64,000 nucleotides of DNA from SIG710 sp045604985 (lineage in GTDB: Bacteria > Bacillota > Clostridia > Oscillospirales > CAG-272): the NCBI GenBank assembly GCA_045604985.1, contig JAZUPD010000087.1, positions 31,781 through 95,780 on the forward strand, written 5' to 3'. The position numbers and the translations under genes are program-made. Positions within the stretch are counted from its first letter, which is position 1, and every line of letters begins with the position of its first letter. This document shows, piece by piece, positions 45,358 to 52,149 of this stretch. The notes under the pieces were generated by a model. The model was not told the DNA's origin. It ran no database searches and worked only from the letters and a program-made list of their open reading frames with translations.

Positions 45358-46476
45358 TTAGCTAAAGAATCCGAGGATAAATCCACCTGCGATAACAGAT
45401 GCAATCTGTCCCGAAACATTTACACCGATAGAATGCATAAGAAGGAAATTCTGCGGATCTTCCTCCTGACCCATCTTGTGAACTATTCTTCCCGACATGG
45501 GGAATGCGGAAATACCTGCCGCACCTATCATGGGGTTGATCTTCTCCTTGAGGAAAAGATTAAGAAATTTCGCAAAGAGAACACCGCCTGCAGTATCAAA
45601 GATAAATGCAAAAAGACCGAGACCGAGAATAAGCAAGGTTGCGGGAGAAAGGAAAGATTCTGCCTGCATCTTAAATGCAATGGTGATACCAAGGAAAATT
45701 GTAACAAGATTTGCAAGAACCTTCTGTGCAGTTTCCGAAAGAGAATCGAGAACTCCGCACTCTCGGATAAGGTTACCGAACATGAGGAATCCAATCAGAG
45801 CCGCCGCTTCGGGAACGATTGCACTTGCAACAATGGTAATAATGATGGGGAAAAGAACCTTCGTCGCCTTTGAAACAGATTTCTGCGTATAAGGCATACG
45901 GATAAGCCTTTCCTTCTTGGTCGTGCAAAGCTTGATTATCGGAGGCTGAATAATTGGCACAAGAGCCATATAGGAATAAGCCGCAACAACGATAGCGGCA
46001 GTATAATTTGAATCACTTCCGAGAAGGGTATTTGCAACAGCAATGGCTGTTGGGCCGTCTGCCGCACCGATAACACCAATAGAAGCCGCTGCCTCGGTTG
46101 GGAAGAAAATCGAAGCCAGACAGAAGGTAAAAAAGATACCGAACTGCGCCGCCGCTCCGAAAAGCATAAGCTTTGGATTTGTAAGGAGCGGTCCGAAATC
46201 TATCATCGCACCGATACCTATAAAGAGAAGAAGTGGAAAAAGCTCATTTGCAATACCTGCATTAAAGAGAGTTTCAAGAGGCTCGATAGCACCGGAAAAA
46301 GGAACGTTTACAATTATTGCACCAAAGCCCATAGGTAAAAGAAGCGTTGGCTCCATCTGCTTTTTGATGGCAAGATAGATGAGAATGCCGCCGATGAGCC
46401 ACATTACTATCATCTTCCAGTTGCCGTCCCTTCCAAAGGCAAGAATATTTTCATATAGAATTTGAAATTTATCCAT
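45358..46476 (-). CDS. oadB: Sodium-ion-translocating decarboxylase subunit beta
   Basis: Membrane carboxybiotin decarboxylase that pumps Na+ outward, 372 residues with about nine to eleven helices. It is the beta subunit of oxaloacetate, methylmalonyl-CoA or glutaconyl-CoA decarboxylases. Family segments include GFGAIIVNVPFSG, FIGIGAMIDFGPLL, GVIGAADGPTAIAVANTLL, the conserved functional aspartate in IDFGPLL and GAADGPT, and GAAGISAFPMSGRIV. No alpha (carboxyltransferase) or biotin carrier gene is nearby, so the physiological substrate is open. A good promoter precedes it. Confidence 0.94.
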   Translation of the reverse strand: MDKFQILYENILAFGRDGNWKMIVMWLIGGILIYLAIKKQMEPTLLLPMGFGAIIVNVPFSGAIEPLETLFNAGIANELFPLLLFIGIGAMIDFGPLLTNPKLMLFGAAAQFGIFFTFCLASIFFPTEAAASIGVIGAADGPTAIAVANTLLGSDSNYTAAIVVAAYSYMALVPIIQPPIIKLCTTKKERLIRMPYTQKSVSKATKVLFPIIITIVASAIVPEAAALIGFLMFGNLIRECGVLDSLSETAQKVLANLVTIFLGITIAFKMQAESFLSPATLLILGLGLFAFIFDTAGGVLFAKFLNLFLKEKINPMIGAAGISAFPMSGRIVHKMGQEEDPQNFLLMHSIGVNVSGQIASVIAGGFILGFFS

Positions 46477-46506
46477 ATTTATCTCCTTAAAAAATTTTTC
46501 GACAGT

Positions 46507-46535
46507 ATTATACCATAATAGGTAAAAAAATACAA
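46507..46535 (-). promoter_or_regulatory. Promoter of the oad operon
   Basis: Minus strand TTGTAT and TATAAT with a 17-bp spacer, 31 bases upstream of the oadB ATG. Confidence 0.82.
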
Positions 46536-46576
46536 GAGATTTGTCGTTTTTTCTTTGAAAAAATTATGAAAAAATA

Positions 46577-46605
46577 TTGACAAACAAGCATGAATGTGCT
46601 AAAAT
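46577..46605 (+). promoter_or_regulatory. Promoter of the metal-resistance operon
   Basis: TTGACA and TAAAAT with a 17-bp spacer. The -10 overlaps the left edge of the operator palindrome. Confidence 0.9.
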
Positions 46606-46623
46606 ATGAATACATATTCATAT
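46604..46623. promoter_or_regulatory. ArsR/CadC-type operator
   Basis: ATATGAATA-CA-TATTCATAT is a perfect 9-2-9 palindrome, similar to CadC/CzrA/SmtB operators, lying at the -10 and transcription start of the regulator gene. Binding would exclude polymerase until metal releases the repressor. Confidence 0.85.
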
Positions 46624-46640
46624 GAATGGAGGTTCATTTG

Positions 46641-46988
46641 ATGTCACATCAAAAAAAGCACGACCATTCCGAACTTATTGATAAGCTCCACAGGGAGCTT
46701 CCGAATGAGGAAAAACTCTGCGATCTTGCGGATCTTTTCAAAATTTTCGGCGACGCAACCAGAATGCGGATCCTTTTTTCGCTTTTTGAAAGCGAGCTGT
46801 GCGTTTGCGCCATCGCCGAGCTTTTGGACATGACCCAATCTGCCATTTCCCATCAGTTGAAGGTGCTGAAGGACAATCACCTTGTTGCAAACAGAAGAGA
46901 GGGCAAAACCATATTTTATTTTCTTGCCGATGACCATGTTAGAAAAATCATCGAGCAGGGCTATGAGCATTTAACGCAGGAAGAATAA
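46641..46988 (+). CDS. Metal-sensing ArsR/SmtB-family repressor (CadC/CzrA-like)
   Basis: A 115-residue winged-helix repressor. The helix-turn-helix is MTQSAISHQLKVLKDNHL. Both known metal sites are visible: the alpha-3 ELCVC motif (C54, C56) plus an N-terminal His-rich tail, as in CadC, and the alpha-5 D97-x-H99-x10-H110 pattern, as in SmtB/CzrA. This suggests Cd/Zn/Pb sensing with autoregulation through the palindrome at 46604-46623. I chose the ATG at 46641, eight bases after GGAGG, rather than the in-frame ATG at 46626. It is followed at once by an HMA protein and a P-type ATPase. Confidence 0.92.
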   Translation: MSHQKKHDHSELIDKLHRELPNEEKLCDLADLFKIFGDATRMRILFSLFESELCVCAIAELLDMTQSAISHQLKVLKDNHLVANRREGKTIFYFLADDHVRKIIEQGYEHLTQEE

Positions 46989-46989
46989 G

Positions 46990-47208
46990 ATGAAAAGATC
47001 ATTTAAAATCGAGGAGCTTTGCTGTGCAAACTGCGCCGCAAAGCTTGAGAGAGCCATCGAAAAGATAAATGGCGTTGAAAAGGTATCTCTTAATTTCATT
47101 GCTGAAAAGCTTACTATCGAGGCAGACGAAGAAAAATTCGACGGCATTATTAAGGAATGTATAAAGCTTGCAAAGCGCATCGAGCCCGATTGCAAAATAA
47201 TCATCTGA
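46990..47208 (+). CDS. Stand-alone heavy-metal-associated (HMA) domain protein
   Basis: A 72-residue ferredoxin-like metal chaperone domain. The metal-binding CxxC is C12-A-N-C15 in ELCCANCAAKLE, with an extra Cys11. In most CadA/ZntA pumps this domain is fused to the ATPase N-terminus; here it is a separate gene, one base upstream of the ATPase gene. It likely delivers or senses Zn(II)/Cd(II) for the pump. Confidence 0.9.
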   Translation: MKRSFKIEELCCANCAAKLERAIEKINGVEKVSLNFIAEKLTIEADEEKFDGIIKECIKLAKRIEPDCKIII

Positions 47209-47209
47209 T

Positions 47210-49030
47210 ATGAAAAAAAGTCAAAAAAAGTCTCTGTTTAGAATAATCATCGCCTCTGCGCTTCTTTTGGTGGCGTTTTTACTGCCAACAAGCGGTTATA
47301 TAAGGCTTATTATTTTCCTCATACCATATATTATTGTCGGTTATGACGTTCTTATAAGTGCTATGCGAAATATTTTCCATATGCAAATGATGGATGAGCA
47401 ATTTCTCATGGCGATAGCTACCACCGGTGCGCTTATTCTTGGCGAATACGGCGAAGCTGCCGCAGTTATGCTCTTTTATCAGATAGGAGAGCTTTTCCAG
47501 AGCATTGCGGTTGGAAAAAGCCGACGAAGTATTGCCGCCCTTATGGATATCAGACCTGATATAGCAACAGTTATTCGTAACGGAATCGAAATCGAGCTTC
47601 CTCCCGATAAGGTTATGATAGGAGAAACGATCATCATTCGTGCGGGGGAAAAAATCCCTCTTGACGGAATAATAACCGATGGATCTACCACACTCTCTAT
47701 GGTAGCGCTGACAGGCGAAAGCATACCAAAGGATGCTTTTTGCGGTGAAAAAGTCATAAGCGGAGCAGTCAATCTAACGGGAATTATAAAGGTCAGGGTG
47801 GAAAGCGAATTTAAAAACAGCACCGTTTCGAGAATTCTGGAGCTTGTTGAAAGTGCCTCGGAGAAAAAAGCAAGGATTGAAAGCTTTATAACCCGATTTG
47901 CAAGATTTTATACCCCCATCGTAGTCTGCTCCGCCCTGCTTCTCGCTTTCATTCCACCGATTTTTGTCGGCGGATGGTCAAAATGGATAGAGAGAGCGCT
48001 TATTTTTCTGGTGGTATCATGCCCGTGCGCTCTTGTTATTTCCGTTCCCCTCTCATTTTTTGGCGGTATCGGCGGTGCTTCACGCCGCGGAATACTCATT
48101 AAAGGCGCAACCGATCTTGAAATGCTTGGAAAGGTAAAAACAGTGGTTTTCGACAAGACCGGAACTCTGACAAGGGGCTGTTTTCAAATATCAGAGATAT
48201 TTGCTTCGGACGGAGATCCCGATTCTCTTCTCGAACTTGCCGCAAGTGCTGAATATCGCTCAAATCATCCAATCGCAGAATCAATAATTAAAGGCTGCGA
48301 CAAAAAAATACTGCCTCCCGAGAATACATGCGAGCTTGCGGGGCTTGGAATAGAAGCTTTGATAAACGGCAGAAAAATTTTTGTCGGCAACGAACGCCTG
48401 ATGAAAAAATGCGATACAGAGATCAAGAAGCCAAGAAAAATCGGAACTGTTCTTCACATATCCGAGGGTGCAAAATACCTTGGATACATCGTTATCTCAG
48501 ACCAGATAAAGCCCGACGGAGCAGAAGCCGTGAAATTACTGAAAAGTCTTGGAATAAAGAAAACCGTAATGCTGACGGGAGACAAAAAAGAGGTTGGGGA
48601 GGCGGTGGCAGCAGAGCTTGGAATAAGCGATGTTTTCAGCGAGCTATTGCCTGAAGATAAAGTTGCAAAGGTTGAAGAATTGCTCCGTTGCGGAGATACG
48701 CTTGCCTTTGTGGGAGACGGAATAAACGACGCTCCCGTTCTTTCAAGAGCGGATATCGGGATCGCCATGGGTGCGCTTGGCAGCGATGCGGCTATTGAGG
48801 CAGCAGATATCGTTCTTATGGACGACAAGCTCACAAAAATCGCCATAGCAATAGAGATCTCAAAAAAAACCATGACGATAGTAAAGCAAAATATTATTTT
48901 TGCCATTGGAGTCAAGGCTCTTGTTCTAATTCTCGGTGCAATGGGCTATGCGGGAATGTGGCTTGCTATCTTTGCCGATGTGGGTGTTATGGTTCTTGCC
49001 ATACTTAACGCAATGCGTACTATTAAATAA
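47210..49030 (+). CDS. cadA: P1B-type heavy-metal-exporting ATPase (Cd/Zn/Pb)
   Basis: A 606-residue membrane pump without an N-terminal metal-binding domain. It has the actuator motif ALTGESIPKDA, the transmembrane metal site SCPCALVIS, the phosphorylation site FDKTGTLTRG, the HP motif NHPIAES, and the nucleotide/hinge motifs MLTGDKKEV and VGDGINDAPVLSRADIGIA. The late helix contains conserved MWLAIFADVGV with the aspartate typical of Zn/Cd pumps. It is co-transcribed with its ArsR-type regulator and HMA partner. Zn2+/Cd2+/Pb2+ export is inferred from CPC plus the terminal Asp. Confidence 0.93.
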   Translation: MKKSQKKSLFRIIIASALLLVAFLLPTSGYIRLIIFLIPYIIVGYDVLISAMRNIFHMQMMDEQFLMAIATTGALILGEYGEAAAVMLFYQIGELFQSIAVGKSRRSIAALMDIRPDIATVIRNGIEIELPPDKVMIGETIIIRAGEKIPLDGIITDGSTTLSMVALTGESIPKDAFCGEKVISGAVNLTGIIKVRVESEFKNSTVSRILELVESASEKKARIESFITRFARFYTPIVVCSALLLAFIPPIFVGGWSKWIERALIFLVVSCPCALVISVPLSFFGGIGGASRRGILIKGATDLEMLGKVKTVVFDKTGTLTRGCFQISEIFASDGDPDSLLELAASAEYRSNHPIAESIIKGCDKKILPPENTCELAGLGIEALINGRKIFVGNERLMKKCDTEIKKPRKIGTVLHISEGAKYLGYIVISDQIKPDGAEAVKLLKSLGIKKTVMLTGDKKEVGEAVAAELGISDVFSELLPEDKVAKVEELLRCGDTLAFVGDGINDAPVLSRADIGIAMGALGSDAAIEAADIVLMDDKLTKIAIAIEISKKTMTIVKQNIIFAIGVKALVLILGAMGYAGMWLAIFADVGVMVLAILNAMRTIK

Positions 49031-49035
49031 AAGAC

Positions 49036-49072
49036 GGACTGCACCAAATTTTTGATGCAGTCCAATTTGTTT
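49036..49072. terminator. Terminator of the metal-resistance operon
   Basis: GGACTGCA (49036-49043) pairs with TGCAGTCC (49056-49063), followed by AATTTGTTTT. It borders the convergent DUF2500 gene and may serve both. Confidence 0.85.
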
Positions 49073-49416
49073 TAGATATATCTCTCAAAGGAAAGATATC
49101 TTGATCCCTGAAAGGTCAGCTTACCTCTGTCGCATTCTGCCAACATTCCGTATTCTGAGCCGCTGACTCGAAGCTCCATTCTGTCACCGCTCTCAACTTC
49201 AAATGTTACATAATAGTTCGATGAGATATGTGAATGACCGTTTCCATGATGATGGTGCGTCCTATGATCTCGTTTTGTGACGATGGTTGCATCCACCGTA
49301 AGTCTCGGGGAAGCATTGTTCTTTCCCCATTCGGCAATGTTTCTTATTATGTTGACTAAAAACACTCCGAAAACCAGAAAAAACATCAAGAAAAACACAG
49401 ATTCAAAACCAAACAT
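49072..49416 (-). CDS. DUF2500 family membrane protein
   Basis: A 114-residue protein with one N-terminal membrane helix (residues 5-25) and a beta-rich domain, resembling the DUF2500 family of unknown function. A striking RDHRTHHHHGNGHSH stretch (residues 49-63) gives seven histidines and could bind metal. Its position beside the Cd/Zn efflux operon makes this worth noting, but the two are transcribed convergently. GGAG lies eight bases before ATG. Confidence 0.75.
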   Translation of the reverse strand: MFGFESVFFLMFFLVFGVFLVNIIRNIAEWGKNNASPRLTVDATIVTKRDHRTHHHHGNGHSHISSNYYVTFEVESGDRMELRVSGSEYGMLAECDRGKLTFQGSRYLSFERYI

Positions 49417-49531
49417 AAAATTTTCTCCAACTGAAATTTTTTCAATAGTATTTCAATGTTAAATAGGATTTTGTCTGTGTGCAAACAGCGACAAATTCCT
49501 ATGCACACCCTGCAAAAATCTTTTCAAAAAT

Positions 49532-49560
49532 ACGCCTATCCCGAGGGACAGGCGTGTTTT
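49532..49560. terminator. Terminator after the flotillin gene
   Basis: Positions 49532-49542 pair with 49545-49555 (one G-U or mismatch, depending on the strand). T-runs lie on both sides. On the minus strand it follows the flotillin stop and precedes the DUF2500 gene. Confidence 0.82.
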
Positions 49561-49573
49561 TTGACCATAAAAA

Positions 49574-51019
49574 TTATTCGCCTTCGGTCTCACTGCGCTC
49601 ATCAAGTACAGCAGGACACTGACTGTCGCTACCTGCGCTTGCGACCTTACCTGCTACGATACCTGTAAGGAGTGCCTGAAGATCAATACCCGTGGACTCC
49701 TTCATGCCCTCGATTATCTGACTTGCGCTGTTCATAACGTCCTTTACGACCTTTGTAGAATTGCCATCGCCATACATAACGATCTTGTCGGTCTGTGCAA
49801 GAGGAGCTGCGGCATTCTTAACGACCTCGGGAAGTGCTTCAAGGTACATTTCGATAATGGAAGCCTCTCCCATTTTCTTCTGCGCCTCTGCCTTCTTCTC
49901 AATGGCCTCTGCCTCTGCAAGTCCCTTTGCCCTAATACCTTCAGCTTCCTGCTCCATAGCAAAGCGGATGGCCTCTGCCTCTGCTTTTTTAGCCTCAGCT
50001 TCCTTGATCGCCTCGTATGCCTTTGCGTCTGCATCTCTCTGGCGGCGGATGAGGTCTGCCTCTGCTTCCTTCTCTGCCTGATATTTCATAGCGTCAGCCG
50101 CCTTGCGGACCTCTGCATCGAGCTTGCGCTCCTTAATTGCTATCTCCCGCTCTGCAATCTCTGTTTCCTTTTCTCTGCGGGCAATATCCGCATTTGCCTT
50201 TGTGATCTCGATGGTCTTTCTTTGGTTTTCTTGCTGAATTGAATAAGCAGCATCTGCCTCCGCCTTTTTCGTATCGGCTCTGACCTGCATCTCTGCCTGC
50301 TGAACTGCAAGCTCTGCATTTTGCTCTGCTATTTTCTTATCAGCCTGAACCTTAATAGCATTTGCCTCTTCCTGTGCATTAGCTGTTGCAATAGCAATAT
50401 CACGCTGTGCATTGGCCTTTGCGATCTGTGCATTCTTTCTGATCTGCTCAACATTGTCAATACCCATATTTTCAATGGTTCCGGCATTATCCTTGAAATT
50501 CTGAATATTAAAGTTTACGACCTCAATACCAAGTTTCTCCATGTCGGGAACAACATTTTCCGTGATCTTCTTTGCAACACCCTGTCTGTCCTGAACCATC
50601 TCCTTAAGACCAACAGAACCGACGATCTCTCGCATATTACCCTCAAGCACCTGTGTTACAAGACTCACAAGTTCGCCCTTGCTCATACCGAGAAGAGTCT
50701 CTGCCGCACGCTTAAGAAGCTCGGGATCGGACGAAACCTTGATATTTGCAACACCGTCAACAGAAACGTTGATAAATTCGTTGGTGGGAACCGCCTCGCT
50801 GGTCTTAACGTCCACCTGCATTACCTTGAGAGAAAGCTTATCTACTCTCTCAAAAAAAGGCACACGCCATCCGGCTTTACCGATGAGTATTCTTTTTTTG
50901 CCCAGACCGGAAATGATATAAGCCGTATCCGGAGGTGCTTTGAGATAACCAACGACGAAAATAAAGACTACGACACCCAGAATTATTGCAATTGCCGCAG
51001 GAAGGGATAATCCAAACAT
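49574..51019 (-). CDS. Flotillin-like SPFH-domain protein
   Basis: A 481-residue membrane-microdomain scaffold. An N-terminal membrane segment (residues 5-25) is followed by the SPFH/band-7 domain (PPDTAYIISGLGKKRILIGK to about 180), and a long Ala/Glu/Lys-rich coiled coil (about 185-420). The last about 60 residues contain EMYLEALPEVVKNAAAPLAQ and a soluble tail. I chose ATG at 51019, with GGAGG eight bases upstream, rather than an in-frame TTG inside that site. It organises membrane protein complexes in Firmicutes. The usual NfeD partner is absent. Expression is probably set by the structured leader at 51077-51205. Confidence 0.93.
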   Translation of the reverse strand: MFGLSLPAAIAIILGVVVFIFVVGYLKAPPDTAYIISGLGKKRILIGKAGWRVPFFERVDKLSLKVMQVDVKTSEAVPTNEFINVSVDGVANIKVSSDPELLKRAAETLLGMSKGELVSLVTQVLEGNMREIVGSVGLKEMVQDRQGVAKKITENVVPDMEKLGIEVVNFNIQNFKDNAGTIENMGIDNVEQIRKNAQIAKANAQRDIAIATANAQEEANAIKVQADKKIAEQNAELAVQQAEMQVRADTKKAEADAAYSIQQENQRKTIEITKANADIARREKETEIAEREIAIKERKLDAEVRKAADAMKYQAEKEAEADLIRRQRDADAKAYEAIKEAEAKKAEAEAIRFAMEQEAEGIRAKGLAEAEAIEKKAEAQKKMGEASIIEMYLEALPEVVKNAAAPLAQTDKIVMYGDGNSTKVVKDVMNSASQIIEGMKESTGIDLQALLTGIVAGKVASAGSDSQCPAVLDERSETEGE

Positions 51020-51076
51020 ATTAAATACCTCCAATAATTTATTGCTTTCGTTTTGTAAAAGGTTGTCTTTTTAGCT

Positions 51077-51112
51077 AAAAAAGACTTCTACGGCATTCGC
51101 CGTAAAAGTCTT
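51077..51112 (-). terminator. Attenuator terminator in the flotillin leader
   Basis: On the minus strand a 14-bp stem (51112-51099 with 51094-51081, one mismatch, loop GAAU) is followed by six U. It lies upstream of the flotillin start codon, so read-through is needed for expression. Its 5' arm contains the bases that also close the upstream leader structure. Confidence 0.85.
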
Positions 51113-51205
51113 GAAAATCATGATTTATGACGTCCGATTCCGGGCGAAAGCCGTCCTGACGGAAATCGGAACACATCCGAAGATGTGCTTCTACTCTCTT
51201 TTACT
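51077..51205 (-). ncRNA. Riboswitch-like structured leader of the flotillin gene
   Basis: Transcription from the promoter at 51212-51240 gives a leader in which GUAAAAG (51204-51198) can pair with CUUUUAC (51108-51102). Inside this helix come AGAGUAGAA, a CACAUC-UUCG-GAUGUG hairpin (51187-51172), a second stem (51170-51133) and CAAGAC at the 3' side. The CUUUUAC strand is also the 5' arm of the terminator at 51112-51081, so the two folds exclude each other. GAGUAG after a closing helix and AAGA before its return strand recall the yybP-ykoY Mn2+ riboswitch. The expected L3 loop was not securely found, so the class is open. Confidence 0.6.
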
Positions 51206-51211
51206 GAAAGT

Positions 51212-51240
51212 ATTGTACCATAGAAAAAATCCCCTGTCAA
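51212..51240 (-). promoter_or_regulatory. Promoter of the flotillin gene
   Basis: Minus strand TTGACA and TACAAT with a 17-bp spacer; transcription would start near 51205, some 185 bases before the ATG. Confidence 0.9.
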
Positions 51241-51304
51241 TAATTTTGCATATAATTTTACATAAATTTTATAATTTTTACATGGATTTTGCATTTATAT
51301 ACAA

Positions 51305-51940
51305 TTACAGTATATTTTTCAGTGCCTCTCCCAAATTTTCATATATGGGACAACCTGCTTTTTCAAGAGTTTTTTTCGATTGATGCCCTCTTGCTATAAG
51401 AATACAGTCTGCACCAATTTTTTCTGCAACCTCTGCATCATGAACGGTATCACCTATCATAAGCGGAACAGAATCGGGATTTTCCGCCTTCCACCTCTCT
51501 GCAAGACTAACTTTACTTGCAGCATAGATATTATCAATTCCCAAAACATCGTCAAACAGATCAAGGCAATTAACGAGTTCAAGCTGTTTTTTCAGCATTT
51601 CAAGCTCTGTTGCAGAAAGAACCGTTTGAGAAAGTCCCATTTTTCTGAAAATCTCAACAGTTTGCAAAACATCATCAAAAATTGGGGATTCCTTAACATT
51701 TTCCAGATACTGCTCCACCCAAATAGGTGCTATTACCTCATAAGGCTCTTTATCAAAATCGAAACCAAGACGGCGGTAATAATCTATAATCGGAAAACCA
51801 AAGACCTCGTAATATCTCTCGCGGCTCTCAACCGTCGGAAGCCCCCTATCAGAAAGCAGCTTGTTAACACTTTTAATGCCCGCATCAACATCGTCTAAAA
51901 TAGTTCCGTTGAAATCCCATAAAATGTGCGTGTATTTCAT
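51305..51940 (-). CDS. HAD-family hydrolase, phosphoglycolate-phosphatase-like
   Basis: A 211-residue HAD phosphatase with a helical C1 cap. Motif I is DFNGTILDD (nucleophile Asp9), motif II is the S/T of VLSATELEM, and motif IV is IGDTVHDAEVAEKIGA. The Asn in motif I is a common variant. The substrate is unknown; Gph-like or nucleotide-phosphate functions are possible. It ends 65 bases before the flotillin promoter. Confidence 0.82.
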   Translation of the reverse strand: MKYTHILWDFNGTILDDVDAGIKSVNKLLSDRGLPTVESRERYYEVFGFPIIDYYRRLGFDFDKEPYEVIAPIWVEQYLENVKESPIFDDVLQTVEIFRKMGLSQTVLSATELEMLKKQLELVNCLDLFDDVLGIDNIYAASKVSLAERWKAENPDSVPLMIGDTVHDAEVAEKIGADCILIARGHQSKKTLEKAGCPIYENLGEALKNIL

Positions 51941-52149
51941 AATTCTCCGTTAAAATTAAATTTATTTTGCTTAGTGGGTATTGGTATTATTCAAATATAA
52001 ATTTAACATGGTGTTGAGAACGAGCATAAGCCCCCTTAAGGGGAAGACTCATATTCATCCTTCACCACTTCTTAACAAATCCCAATTATATCAAGCATCA
52101 AAATTCACAGGAGCCAAGCCAAAACCTTGACTCAGCTCCTCGTTTTTAA
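51941..52149. other. 209-bp intergenic region with palindrome and hairpin
   Basis: CCCCTTAAGGGG is a perfect 12-bp palindrome at 52032-52043. A hairpin of GGAGC (52110-52114) with GCTCC (52135-52139), plus inner CAAG/CTTG, lies just after the solute-binding-protein gene. Its T-run is on the plus-strand side, so its use as terminator for the minus-strand gene is uncertain. Confidence 0.5.

Noticed and set aside
50321..51010. 229-codon plus-strand open frame opposite flotillin
   Set aside because: Antisense to the conserved SPFH domain; the Cys/Leu-rich translation has no motif.
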